A stretch of DNA of 64,000 bases, from positions 124,001-188,000 of the forward strand of contig CAVPUY010000010.1 in NCBI GenBank assembly GCA_963709075.1, given 5' to 3'. The stretch is from Palsa-506 sp963709075. GTDB taxonomy: Bacteria > Actinomycetota > Actinomycetes > Streptosporangiales > Streptosporangiaceae. Under the pieces are notes generated by a model. That model worked only from the letters and a program-made list of their open reading frames with translations. It was not told the origin of the DNA and ran no database searches. Of this stretch, positions 55,599 to 64,000 are shown one piece after another (positions within the stretch are counted from its first letter, which is position 1; each line of letters begins with the position of its first letter). Position numbers and translations under genes: made by a program.

Positions 55599-56448
55599 AT
55601 GACGGTCCCGTCGGTCCGCGAAATCGCGGCAGCGCCAGCAGCGGAGCTCGCGCACTACGACGACGGCGAGCTGCTCAGCCTCGTCCGCTCGCTGCCGCTC
55701 GGTGACCAGCGGCGCAGCGCTGCATGCGAAATGCTCGTTACGCGCTACCAGCCGCTGGTCCGGTCCTGCGCGCGGAAATACTGGAACGGCCCGGAATCGG
55801 CGGACGAGCTGATGCAGGTCGGCTACGTCGGGCTGATGAAGGCGATCAACAAGTTCGATCCCGAGGTCGGCGGGAGCCTGGCCGCTTACGCCTTCCCGAG
55901 CATCAGCGGCGAGCTGAAGCGGCACTTCCGTGACCGCTGCTGGCAGGTGCACGTGAAGCGGTCCGCCCAGGAGCTGGTGCTGGAGATGCGCAAGGCGGCC
56001 AGGGAACTCACCCAGCAGCTCGGCCGTGCCCCCGCCGACGCCGAGCTTGCCGCGCAGCTGCGAGGTCAGCGTCGAGGAACTGCTGGACGCCAGGCGCGCC
56101 GACCTCGGCTTCCACGCCTGGTCGCTGGACGCGCCGATGGCCGGCGACGACGACGCGGCCAGCCTCGCCGAGCTGCTCGGCGAGGAGGACGGCCACGTGG
56201 AGCACACGCTCGACATGGCGGCGGTGTCCGCGCACTGGAACGAGCTGCCCGAGCGGCAGCAGCGTATCCTGCTGATGCGGTTCTACGGGAACATGACCCA
56301 GGCCGAGATCGGCGGCACGCTCGGCATCTCGCAGATGCATGTGTCGCGCCTGCTGAGCCAGTCGCTCAGCTACCTGCGTGATTGCCTGCTCGGGCCAGAA
56401 CACCGGCGAGCACCGGAGCAGCCGCTATCGACGGTTGGAGAATCATGA
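55599..56448 (+). CDS. SigB/SigF/SigG-type RNA polymerase sigma factor, one frame break
   Basis: Group 3 sigma factor. Region 2 is LVTRYQPLVRSCARKYWNGP, ESADELMQVGYVGLMKAINK and FDPEVGGSLAAYAFPSISGE with LKRHFRD. Region 3 begins WQVHVKRSAQELVLEMRKAA. A break near 56062 (after AAQLR) leads into VSVEELLDARRADLGFHAWS. Region 4 is WNELPERQQRILLMRFYGNM and TQAEIGGTLGISQMHVSRLL. Restored length is about 282 aa. No anti-sigma or anti-anti-sigma gene is adjacent. The next gene overlaps by 4 bp, and a PP2C phosphatase gene converges on the pair. Confidence 0.88.
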
Positions 56449-56954
56449 AAATCGCGACTGCCCTGACGCTGCTCGCGGTCGGCGCCATCCTCGCCTTCGC
56501 CGTGCGGGCCAATCCGCCGGGCCTGAACATCCACACCGTGGGCTGGGTCGTCATGCTGACCGGCGTTGCCGGGATGGCGCTTCCCGGCCAGGCGTCGGGC
56601 TGGCTGCGCAGGCGGATCGTGGTGCGGAGGGGCCCGGTGGGGCCGGTGGGGCAGGCCTGGGCGGCCGGCCAGGCCGGGCTGGCTGGCGGCGACATCGACG
56701 ACGCCGGTTACCCGCCTTACGTCCTGCATGACCCGGCCGCGCTGGCCTCGGCGATCCTGCAGGACGCGGAGCTGGCCGGGAACGACGGCGACGAGCCGCC
56801 GGCGGCGGCTCCAGCGGCGCCCAGGCTGGCAGCCGTCAAGCTCGGCGATGAAGCGCGAGGCCGGCCCGTCCGGCACGCTGGACGACCTGCTGACGGGCCG
56901 GACTTCGGAAGGCCAGTCCTGGCGTCGCCGGCTAGCCGGGCGCGTCGCCGCTAG
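56445..56954 (+). CDS. Small two-helix membrane protein (DUF6458-like)
   Basis: The ATG overlaps the sigma stop (ATGA), so expression is coupled. The protein starts MKIATALTLLAVGAILAFAV, then NIHTVGWVVMLTGVAGMALP as a second helix and a basic WLRRRIVVRR segment. The cytoplasmic part has DDAGYPPYVLHDPAALASAI and an Ala-rich tail. The two-helix part resembles DUF6458 proteins. The tail may contain a frame break near 56850, since another frame reads SGTLDDLLTGRTSEGQSWRR. Its 3' end overlaps the end of the convergent phosphatase gene by about 23 bp. Function unknown. Confidence 0.6.
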   Translation: MKIATALTLLAVGAILAFAVRANPPGLNIHTVGWVVMLTGVAGMALPGQASGWLRRRIVVRRGPVGPVGQAWAAGQAGLAGGDIDDAGYPPYVLHDPAALASAILQDAELAGNDGDEPPAAAPAAPRLAAVKLGDEARGRPVRHAGRPADGPDFGRPVLASPASRARRR

Positions 56955-58867
56955 CCGGGGCCGCGCCGATGCGCACGGCGAGCATGGTCATGTCATCGCG
57001 CAGGTCGTTCAGGCTGAACTCGACGACCAGCGACTGCATGGCCGGGATGATCTCGGCCGGCGGCCGCCCGGCCAGCGCGGCGAGCTCGTCGGTAAGCCGG
57101 TCTTCGAAGTAGGCCATCTGCGGGCTGCGGGCCTCGGTGACGCCGTCGGTGAACAGGAACAGCAGGTCGCCCTCGCCGAGCTCGATCTCGTGCGCGCCTG
57201 GCTCCGCGTCCGGGAAGAGGCCGAGCGGCATGCCGCCGCCCGGCAGGATCCGCACCCGCCCGTCCGGCCGGACCAGTGCCGGACCGGGGTGCCCGGCGCT
57301 GGCCAGCGCGACCTTGAGCCCGGCCTGCCAGCGGAAGTGCAAGGCGCAGGCGGTGACGAACCGCCCGTCGTATTCTTCCGCGAGCATGAGCTCGTTAGCC
57401 TGCCGTAGCACCTCGGCCGGATCGGCATTCCAGTGCGCGAGCACCCGGATCGCATGCCGCGCGGCGGCGGTCACCGCCGCGGCTTCCTCGCCCTTCCCGC
57501 AGACGTCGCCGATCGTCATCCCCCAGCCGCCCGGGACCCGGTAGACGTCGTAGAAGTCGCCGCCCACGTCGAGTCCCTCGGTGGCGGCCACGTAGGCGGC
57601 GGCGATCTCGACGCCGGGAACCTCGGGCAGTTCCCGCGGCAGCAGGCTCGCCTGCAGCGAGTCGGCGATCTCGGTGCGCCGCCGGAACATCCGGTCCACC
57701 CTGATCGCCAGCGCCAGCTGCTCCCCGAGCTCCTCGACCAGGCCAAGGTCGGCGATCTCGAAAGACCGCTCGGTCGCCTGCCGGGCCAGCGTCAGCACGC
57801 CGTAGACCTGCTCGCCGTCGGTCAGCGGCACGCAGAGCACGGAGCTCGCACCCAGCTGCATGAGCAGCGGGACGCCGCCTGGGCCGGGCCCGAGCAGGCC
57901 GGCGTCCTCGGCGTGCGCGAGCAGCATCGAGCTGCCTGACTCATGTACCTGCCGCGGCGCCGAGCCCGGCTGCGGGTCGACGGCCGTGACCGCGCGGGCA
58001 AGCTGCTCGGACTCCCGGTCCAGCCGGCCCCATCACGACCTGCCTGCGCAGCCGCTGCCGGCGCTCCACGTCGACGATGACCCAGGCGGCGAGCTCGCCG
58101 GCCAGCAGGCGGGCGCACCGCTGCAAGGTCACTGACTCGCTGAACGTGGCGTTCTCGAGCAGCAGCCTGGTCGCGGCGGTCACCAGGTCAAGCCGGTGCG
58201 CCATCGCCTCGACCGTCCGCGCCGCGGTCCCTGCCGACGTCCCGGTGCCTGCTGACGTCCCGGCAGCGTCGGCTCCTGCGGGCGCGGCAGATCCTGGCTG
58301 CGCGCCGTGAACTGGGCTGGCCGCCACGATCAGCAGCCCGGGCTCGGCGGGAAGGTCGACGAGGCTGAGCGCGAGCACTGACTGCAGCACTCCGTCGGCG
58401 CCGAGCAGCGAGCACTCGACCTGGCGCGGCCTGCCGGTCCGCACGACCGCGGCGAACTGGGAAAGCACCGCTGCCCGCGACGGCAGCGGCACGAAGGTGG
58501 TGAACAGCTTCCCGGTCGCGTATCCGGCACCCGAGCCGATCAGGCCACTGGCTCGCCGGTTGGCCCGGCGGATTGTCCCGTCCCGGTTGAGCAGGAAAAG
58601 CGGGACTGGCGCCTCGGCGAACACCGCCCGCAGCAGCCGGCGTTCCACATCGGAGCCATCAGCCCCGGCCGCCCGCGCCGCGCCTGCCCCGGAGCCAGCC
58701 TGCAGCCCGGCCGCGGTGTCGATGGCCCCGTCCAGTTCCGCGAGCGCGGCCTCGAGCAGTTGCGGCAGCTGCGCGCCAGGCAGCGCCGCGGACTGCCGGA
58801 GCGCGCCCGAGCGTTCCCGCAGCTTGGCGATGTCCTGATCCGGCCCGCTGTCGCCGGCATGCTGCAT
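56932..58867 (-). CDS. PAS-GAF-PP2C serine phosphatase (RsbU/SpoIIE type), one frame break
   Basis: From the ATG at 58867 (MQHAGDSGPDQDIAKLRERS) a helical region precedes a PAS domain (about residues 78-190; PVPLFLLNRDGTIRRANRRA). A GAF-like domain follows (TAATRLLLENATFSESVTLQ), continuing across a break near 58030 into SSVLCVPLTDGEQVYGVLTL. The PP2C domain has DSLQASLLPRELPEVPGVEI, GLDVGGDFYDVYRVPGGWGM (metal Asp residues), IGDVCGKGEEAAAVTAAARH and FLFTDGVTEARSPQMAYFED, ending DDMTMLAVRIG. Such enzymes dephosphorylate anti-anti-sigma factors in partner-switching cascades. The adjacent sigma factor is the obvious candidate output; that link is inference. Confidence 0.88.
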
Positions 58868-59030
58868 ATCTGTGGTCCCATCTGCGCGGGATGCTCGGCG
58901 CCCGCGCCCGTTGCCGGGAGCATCCGCCGCGGACCAGTGAGCGCGCCAGGCTAGCACCGCCCCGCGATCTTCCATGCGGGCCAGCATCCACGCTAGCCCT
59001 GCCCAGGATTCCGTGCGTCATTCCCCGGGC

Positions 59031-59160
59031 CCAGCACCGCCCCAGCCCGGCCGGTCCCCCCGCCCAGCACCGCCCCAGCCCTGCCGGGGCGCCGAGGGCT
59101 GCCCCGGGCCAGCACCGCGCCCGCCCTGCCGGTCCCCCGGGCCAGCACCGCGGCCGCGGC
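59031..59160. repeat. 33-bp repeat upstream of the glycosyltransferase
   Basis: CCAGCACCGC begins units at 59031, 59064, 59109 and 59142 (spacings 33, 45, 33; the middle unit carries about 12 extra bases). Each unit contains CC(C/G)GCC..GCCGG. The array fills the gap between the phosphatase gene and the promoter at 59193. Confidence 0.75.
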
Positions 59161-59192
59161 TGGCAATTTTGGATGGATTTGCTACCCCGGGG

Positions 59193-59220
59193 TTTACCCG
59201 CGGCCGCGGTAGGACATAAT
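59193..59220 (+). promoter_or_regulatory. Promoter of the glycosyltransferase gene
   Basis: TTTACC (59193-59198), a 16-base spacer and CATAAT (59215-59220) fit a sigma-70-type promoter, with a 5/6 match in the -10. A TSS near 59228 would leave a 5' leader of about 170 bases before the ATG at 59399. I see no riboswitch signature in that leader. The 531-bp gap 58868-59398 otherwise holds only the 33-bp repeats. Confidence 0.55.
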
Positions 59221-59398
59221 GGCCTTCAGTAACGGTGCCTACGACGCAGGCACTCCCCCACGCCGCCACGGCGTGGTCGCGGAGCATGCCTGTATGGAGC
59301 CTCTCGCTTGTGCGGCGGCCCGTCGTTGCCCAAGCTTCCCGTATCTCCTCCGTGATCTTCGGTGTTATCGCCGTGGCGCTCACGAAGGAGAGAGCGTC

Positions 59399-60610
59399 AT
59401 GCAGATCGCACTCGTCGCCGAGCAGGCCAGCCAGCCCCCCGCAGCCCGCGGCGCGTCGGCAGCCGACACCGGCAATCAGGCTCGCGGCCTTTCCGCCCTG
59501 GCCCGCACACTTGGCGAGCTCGGGCATCAGGTGACCATCTACATGCGGAAAGACGCGCAGAGCCTCCCGGCCAGGGCTCAGCTAGCCGCTGGCGTGACGG
59601 TCGAGCACCTGCCCGCCGGGCCAGCCACCCGGCTGCCGGCCGACAAGGTGCTTCAGCACATGGCCGCCTTCAGCGGCCAGCTCGCGCAGCGCTGGCACCG
59701 GGACACGCCGGATATCGTGCACTCGCACTTCTGGACCGGCGGCCTGGCTGCGCTGGCGGCAACCCGCGACGTCCGGGTACCCGTCGTGCAGACCTTCCAC
59801 TCGCTCGGCACCGCCGAGCGGCGGCACGGCACGCTCGCGGCCGGCTCCGAGGCCAGGCTGCGGCTGGAGGCCCTGATCGGCCGCAGCGTCAGCGCCGTGC
59901 TGGCAAGCTCATCGAGCGAGCTGGCCGAGCTTGCCCGGCTCGGCGTGCCGCGGACGTCCATCAGGGTGGTCCCGTACGGCGTCGATACCGGCGAGTTCCT
60001 GCCCGACGGCCCGGTGGCGAGGCGCAGTAGCCGGCCGAGGCTGCTCGCGGTCGCACCGCTCACCGAGCGTTCCCGGCTGGACGTGATCGTGCGCGCGATC
60101 GCCGACGTGCCCCGCTGCGAACTCGTCGTCGCCGGCGGACCGCCCCGCGCGCAGCTGAGCCAGGACCCGGTCTACCGCAGCCTGGTCCGGCTGGCCCGCC
60201 AGCTCCGGGTTGCCGACCGGGTCGTCTTCGTCGGCCAGGTCAGCCGGGCCCGGATGCCAGCGCTGCTCCGCTCGGCGGACCTGCTCGTGCACACCGCGCT
60301 TTACGAGCCGTTCGGCATGGTCCCGCTCGAGGCGATGGCGTGCGGTACGCCGGTGATGGCCGCCGCGGGCGGCAGTCACCAGGACGCGATCGTGGACGGG
60401 ACTACCGGCGTGCTGGTCAATCCCGGACAGCCTGCCGCGCTCGCCCGGCGGGTACGCCAGCTGCTCGCCAGCCCCATGCTGCTGCAGGGATACGGGATCG
60501 CGGCCGCCGACCGGGCCCGCTCCCGCTACTCCTGGGACCGCATCGGCCGGGAGACCCTGGCGGTCTACGAGCGGTCGCTGCAGCGGGATCAGCTGCCTGC
60601 CGCCGCCTGA
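59399..60610 (+). CDS. Glycosyltransferase family 4 (GT-B fold)
   Basis: The 403-aa intact protein starts MQIALVAEQASQPPAARGAS after AAGGAGAG. The acceptor domain has LARTLGELGHQVTIYMRKDA and PDIVHSHFWTGGLAALAATR. The donor domain has VRVVPYGVDTGEFLP-type residues (IRVVPYGVDTGEF), RVADRVVFVGQVSRARMPAL, and the retaining-GT4 E-x7-E motif region ALYEPFGMVPLEAMACGTPV. It resembles MshA-like and trehalose/glycan glycosyltransferases. Neither donor nor acceptor can be assigned. It has its own promoter and faces away from the phosphatase gene. Confidence 0.88.
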   Translation: MQIALVAEQASQPPAARGASAADTGNQARGLSALARTLGELGHQVTIYMRKDAQSLPARAQLAAGVTVEHLPAGPATRLPADKVLQHMAAFSGQLAQRWHRDTPDIVHSHFWTGGLAALAATRDVRVPVVQTFHSLGTAERRHGTLAAGSEARLRLEALIGRSVSAVLASSSSELAELARLGVPRTSIRVVPYGVDTGEFLPDGPVARRSSRPRLLAVAPLTERSRLDVIVRAIADVPRCELVVAGGPPRAQLSQDPVYRSLVRLARQLRVADRVVFVGQVSRARMPALLRSADLLVHTALYEPFGMVPLEAMACGTPVMAAAGGSHQDAIVDGTTGVLVNPGQPAALARRVRQLLASPMLLQGYGIAAADRARSRYSWDRIGRETLAVYERSLQRDQLPAAA

Positions 60611-60621
60611 TCACCTGCTCC

Positions 60622-60656
60622 CGGGCGCCCGGCGGACTCTGGTCCCTGGGCGCCCG
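60622..60656. terminator. Hairpin between convergent glycosyltransferase and ANTAR genes
   Basis: CGGGCGCCC (60622-60630) and GGGCGCCCG (60648-60656) form a perfect 9-bp GC stem with a 17-base loop in the 73-bp gap between the two convergent stop codons. No T-tract. Likely bidirectional. Confidence 0.55.
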
Positions 60657-60683
60657 TGGGCTGTCGTCCTGGTCGCTGGCGGG

Positions 60684-61418
60684 CTATGGTCTCTGGGAGC
60701 CCGGAGGCTTCGGGCCGCTGACCGACCGGTGCGCCTTGATGATCGTCCGGGCGACCTCGGTCACCTTTATGTGCCTGGTCTGGGATGTCTGCCGCATCCG
60801 GTCGAAGGCCTCCTGGGCAGTGCAGCCGAGCGCGTGCATCAAGATGCCCTTGGCCTGGTCCACGAGGGTCCGCGACTCGGCCGACTCGCGCAGCTGCAGC
60901 GCCGCCCGCTGCGAGTCGCCGTAGATGGACGCGTTCCCCATCGTCGCGCCGCCGAACGCGACGAGCAGCTCGGCGAGCGCCACCCGCTCCGGATCCAGCG
61001 ACCGCGGCCGCGCCCCGAACAGCGACAGCGTCATGGTCATCGGGCCGAGCGGGTGGACAAGGGTGATCGAGCACCGGACGCCGCGGGACAGCGCGGCGCT
61101 CGCGTACTCGGGCCATCTGCTCTCGGCAAGGCTGTCCGCGGACGTCACGGTCTCGCCGGTGGCGAGCGCTTCCGCCCACGGCCCGGTGCGGCCGGGCCAG
61201 GCAAGCTCGAAGAGCTCGGCCAGGTCCGGGTGGGTAGCCGCCATCTCGGCCGGCTCGCCGTCACGCCACAGCGCCGAGGTGGCTCCCGAGCATGCGGGCA
61301 CCTGCCTCGCCGCGATGGCCGCCAGCCGGTGCAGCGACCTGATGTCCGACGCGTCCGCGATGCTGAGCAGCTCTGCGGCCTCGCGAGCTAGCTCCTGGGT
61401 GACGTTCTGGTCAAGCAC
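60684..61418 (-). CDS. GAF-ANTAR RNA-binding antiterminator regulator
   Basis: The 244-aa protein has an N-terminal GAF-like sensor domain (DIRSLHRLAAIAARQVPACS, ALSRGVRCSITLVHPLGPMT) and a C-terminal ANTAR domain (VDQAKGILMHALGCTAQEAF then DRMRQTSQTRHIKVTEVART). ANTAR proteins bind paired hairpins in nascent mRNA and block termination. GGAGG lies 5 bases before the GTG at 61418, so I use that start rather than the GTG at 61424, which lies inside the ribosome binding site. The target RNAs are unknown. Confidence 0.87.
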   Translation of the reverse strand: MLDQNVTQELAREAAELLSIADASDIRSLHRLAAIAARQVPACSGATSALWRDGEPAEMAATHPDLAELFELAWPGRTGPWAEALATGETVTSADSLAESRWPEYASAALSRGVRCSITLVHPLGPMTMTLSLFGARPRSLDPERVALAELLVAFGGATMGNASIYGDSQRAALQLRESAESRTLVDQAKGILMHALGCTAQEAFDRMRQTSQTRHIKVTEVARTIIKAHRSVSGPKPPGSQRP

Positions 61419-61579
61419 CGCCACCTCCGTCGCATGGAAGCAGGACGAACGCAGCCATTTTTAACACACCACGTCCCGGAATGCGACATTGCCGCCAGCC
61501 TCGCGCGCTGTCCGGCCGGGCACGGCGCGCCGCGCCGCCCGCGGTCAGGTCCCTGCCGCCCCGCTTGCCCGGCGGCCGG

Positions 61580-62621
61580 TCATCCAGCCAGGTCACGGAT
61601 CTGCTCGATCAGATTGACACGATCGGCGTGGGTACCGGCCAGCGGAGTGACGTTCAGCGTCGTGACACCGGATTCGCGCATGGCAGCGACTCGTTCCGCT
61701 ACCAGCGACCGCGGCCCGATCAGCGATGTCCCGGCCAGCAGCGAGGCCGGCACGAGCGCGGCCGCCTCGTCCTTGCGGCCGGCCAGGTAGGCCTCCTGGA
61801 TCGCCGCCGCCTCGCTCTCGTAGCCGAACCGCACCGCCAGGTCATAGTAGAAGTTGCGGCCCCTGGCGCCCATTCCGCCGATGTAAAGCGCGAGCATCGG
61901 CCAGGCCGAGCTCGCGGTAGCCGGTCACGTCCTCGCCGATGGCGAGGCCAGCCTGCGCGACCACGTCGAGCGGCCCGATGGCCGGATCGCGCCTGGCCGC
62001 GCCGGCGGCGAGCGGAGCGCCCCAGACCGAGGCGGCCTTCTCCGGGAAGTAGAAGATCGGCTCCCAGCCCTCGGCCAGCTCGGCGGCCAGCTCGACGTTC
62101 TTCGGCCCGAGCGCGGCGACCACGATCGGGATGCGCTCCCGGACCGGATGATTGATCAGCTTGAGGGCCTTGCCGAGGCCAGTGCCCTGATCCGGCGGCA
62201 GCGGGATCGTGTAGTACCGCCCGGCGTACTGCAGCCGGTCGCGCCGCCACACGCTGCGGCAGATCTCGATGATCTCCCGGGTACGGCCGACCGGCGAGTC
62301 GTAGGGCACGCCATGCCAGCCCTCGATCACCTGCGGCCCGGATGCCCCGATGCCGAGCACGAACCGGCCGCCGGACACGTAGTCAAGCCCGGCCGCCGTC
62401 ATCGCGGTGAGCGTCGGCGTCCTGCTGTACAGCTGCAGGATTCCGGACGCGATCTGCAGCCGGTCGGTCTTCGCGGCGATGAAGCCGAGCTGGCTGACCG
62501 CGTCATAGCTGTACGCCTCGGGGACGAAGACGATGTCGAGCCCGGCCTTCTCGTAGTCGGCGAGCTCAGTCACTGTCTCGGCGAATCCGCCCGCGTAGTT
62601 CAGGGACATCCCGATGCGCAT
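61580..62621 (-). CDS. Luciferase-like, probably F420-dependent, oxidoreductase, one frame break
   Basis: The start MRIGMSLNYAGGFAETVTEL leads to YEKAGLDIVFVPEAYSYDAV and SQLGFIAAKTDRLQIASGIL. GLDYVSGGRFVLGIGASGPQ and GWHGVPYDSPVGRTREIIEI are typical of F420-dependent luciferase-like hydride transferases in actinomycetes. A break near 61910 joins GEDVTGYRELG to LALYIGGMGARGRNFYYDLA. The C-terminus is VTTLNVTPLAGTHADRVNLI, EQIRDLAG. Restored length is about 346 aa. Cofactor F420 rather than FMN is inferred from family resemblance. The substrate is unknown. Confidence 0.85.
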
Positions 62622-62842
62622 TCCCGCATGCCTTTCGCTGTCGGAGCGCCGCCAGGTCACGGCCGGGCACATGCCCAGCGTAGGGGCGCGCGGGCCGGCC
62701 AGCCAGCCCGCCAGCCCGGCCCCTGGCTGATGGTTCTAACCGCCGCGGGCGCGCGGTCCGACGGGCGGCGAGCCAGATCAAGCGCGGCGGCGGCCCGGCC
62801 GGCTCAGCCCCCGCGGACGCGCGGTTCGACGAGGCCGGCGAG

Positions 62843-63274
62843 CTAGATCAGCGCGGCGACGGCGCGCAGCGCGAGCTGGTACGACAAGATGCCGAACCCG
62901 GCCACCGTGCCGTCGGCCACGCCAGCGACGACTGAGTTGTGCCGGAAAGACTCCCGCGCTGCCGGGTTGGACAGGTGCACCTCGACCAGTGGCGCGGTGC
63001 GCATCGCGAGTGCGTCCCTGAGCGCGTAGGAGTAGTGGGTGAACGCGGCCGGGTTCAGCACCACCGGTGTCCTCGCGTCCGCGGCCGCATGCACCCAGCT
63101 GACCAGTTCTGCCTCGTCGTCGGTCTGCCTGACCTGCACATCCAGCCCGAGGTCCCGGCCTGCCTGCTGGCAGGCCGCGGCCAGGTCGTCAAACGACGCC
63201 GCGCCGTATACCTCCGGCTCGCGGGATCCGAGCCGGCCGAGATTCGGCCCGTTCAGCACCAGGACTTGCCTCAT
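62843..63274 (-). CDS. aroQ: 3-dehydroquinate dehydratase, type II
   Basis: The 143-aa enzyme catalyses the third step of the shikimate pathway. It starts MRQVLVLNGPNLGRLGSREP (flexible lid; NGPNLGRLGSREPEVYG). LNPAAFTHYSYALRDALAMR and PLVEVHLSNPAARESFRHNS carry the conserved active-site Asn, His and Arg residues. The ATG at 63274 overlaps the aroB stop (ATGA), so I prefer it over the GTG at 63283. The 221-bp gap to the next gene downstream holds nothing I recognise. Confidence 0.95.
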   Translation of the reverse strand: MRQVLVLNGPNLGRLGSREPEVYGAASFDDLAAACQQAGRDLGLDVQVRQTDDEAELVSWVHAAADARTPVVLNPAAFTHYSYALRDALAMRTAPLVEVHLSNPAARESFRHNSVVAGVADGTVAGFGILSYQLALRAVAALI

Positions 63275-64000
63275 CGGCCGCACACCTCCGCGTATGCCTG
63301 CTCAAGAAGTTCCTCCGGCGGGTCGTCGAGTATGCCCGGCCGGGCCAGCCCGTCGAGAACCACCATCCGCAGCCGCGCGCCGCGGGTCTTCTTGTCGACC
63401 GCCATCGAGTCCCGCAGCGCTGGCCATGCCCCGGCCCGGTAGCTGACCGGCAGACCGACCGCGGCGAGGATCCGGCGGTGCCGCTCCGCCGTCGCGTCAT
63501 CCAGCCTGCCAGCAAGCCTGGCGACGGCGGCGGCGTAGACCATGCCTATGGACACTGCCTCGCCGTGCCGGATCCGGTAGTGCTCGGCCCGCTCGATCGC
63601 GTGCCCGAGCGTATGGCCGTAGTTCAGCACCTCCCGCGGGCCGGCCTCGCGCAGGTCAGCCGACACGACGGCCGCCTTCATCCGCACCGCCCGCTCGACC
63701 AGCTCGCGCTCGCTCCGGCCGGACGGCGCCGCCGCGCCTTCCGGATCCGCCTCGACCAGGCCGAGTATCACCGGGTCGGCGATGAATCCGGCCTTGATCA
63801 CCTCGGCCAGCCCGCTGCGGTACTCGACGGCCGGCAGCGTTGCCAGCGCGGCCAGGTCGGCGAGCACCCCGGCCGGCGGGTGAAACGCGCCGACCAGGTT
63901 CTTGCCCGCCGGGATGTTCACGGCCGTCTTCCCGCCGACCGCGGCGTCGACGATACCGAGCAGGGTCGTCGGCATCAGGATGTGCCGGACACCGCGCAGC
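63271..64000 (-). CDS. aroB: 3-dehydroquinate synthase, C-terminal part (runs off the window)
   Basis: The C-terminal 242 codons of AroB are present, from LRGVRHILMPTTLLGIVDAA. Landmarks are GGKTAVNIPAGKNLVGAFHP, YRSGLAEVIKAGFIADPVIL, NYGHTLGHAIERAEHYRIRH (zinc-binding His residues) and GEAVSIGMVYAAAVARLAG, ending ELLEQAYAEVCGR. It cyclises DAHP to 3-dehydroquinate with NAD and zinc. Its stop overlaps the aroQ start, giving the usual aroB-aroQ coupling. Confidence 0.95.
   Translation of the reverse strand, partial: LRGVRHILMPTTLLGIVDAAVGGKTAVNIPAGKNLVGAFHPPAGVLADLAALATLPAVEYRSGLAEVIKAGFIADPVILGLVEADPEGAAAPSGRSERELVERAVRMKAAVVSADLREAGPREVLNYGHTLGHAIERAEHYRIRHGEAVSIGMVYAAAVARLAGRLDDATAERHRRILAAVGLPVSYRAGAWPALRDSMAVDKKTRGARLRMVVLDGLARPGILDDPPEELLEQAYAEVCGR

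Noticed and set aside
59219..59398. A 60-codon N-terminal extension of the glycosyltransferase
   Set aside because: The extension lacks family similarity, whereas AAGGAGAG and MQIALVAEQ at 59399 give the expected start. The upstream promoter makes this region a leader.

Overview
The window is a high-GC actinobacterial chromosome segment with no rRNA, tRNA, CRISPR array or insertion sequence that I can recognise. The content fits a filamentous or otherwise complex actinomycete, Streptomyces/Streptosporangiales-like. Evidence includes a full dcw cluster running into pgeF, yggS, sepF, yggT and divIVA, a T-box in front of ileS, polyphosphate glucokinase, TrpM-like, DUF3040 and TIGR03085-type proteins, an F420-type luciferase-like oxidoreductase, and a MurE with the meso-diaminopimelate motif DNPR. 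I cannot name a genus from the sequence alone.

Layout. 0-1.5 kb: end of a trp operon (trpM-like gene, a small membrane protein, 5' part of trpC), minus strand. 1.7-2.3 kb: a TIGR03085-like protein with an apparently leaderless promoter. 2.4-9.3 kb: a LacI-regulated ABC importer (binding protein, two permeases, ATPase) that ends in a metallophosphoesterase. A palindrome lies between the repressor and the binding protein gene. 9.5-13.5 kb: polyphosphate glucokinase, RidA, a membrane protein and an ABC-2 type exporter. 13.5-19.4 kb: dnaE, rluD-like gene, lspA and a DksA/TraR-type zinc finger gene. 19.6-23.2 kb: T-box leader and ileS on the plus strand. 23.3-45.6 kb: a leftward run from mraZ through rsmH, ftsL, ftsI, murE, murF, mraY, murD, ftsW, murG, murC, ftsQ, ftsZ, pgeF, yggS, sepF, yggT and divIVA to a membrane-anchored Cys-motif protein. 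46-51.1 kb: a divergent moxR-DUF58-transglutaminase operon. 51.3-55.4 kb: DUF3040, dinB, nusB, efp and an X-Pro peptidase. 55.6-62.6 kb: a stress/regulation block (SigB/F-type sigma factor, small membrane protein, PAS-GAF-PP2C phosphatase, glycosyltransferase, GAF-ANTAR regulator, luciferase-like oxidoreductase). 62.8-64 kb: aroQ and the 3' part of aroB.

How the parts work together. Most of the window makes and divides the cell wall: the Mur ligases, MraY and MurG build lipid II, FtsW/FtsI/FtsQ/FtsL/FtsZ/SepF form the divisome, and DivIVA marks poles. Many of these genes overlap by 4 bp (ATGA or GTGA), implying translational coupling. The mraZ promoter carries a 10-bp-periodic array of GTGG repeats, the expected autorepressor site.

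Caution. About 26 genes, including ftsZ, murC, ileS and dnaE, carry one or more single-base frame breaks although the protein continues in the next frame. Because these genes are essential, I read the breaks as consensus sequence errors and annotate each gene as one CDS across its breaks. GC-rich tandem repeats, inside the low-complexity tails of envelope proteins and between genes, are the other unusual trait of the window.
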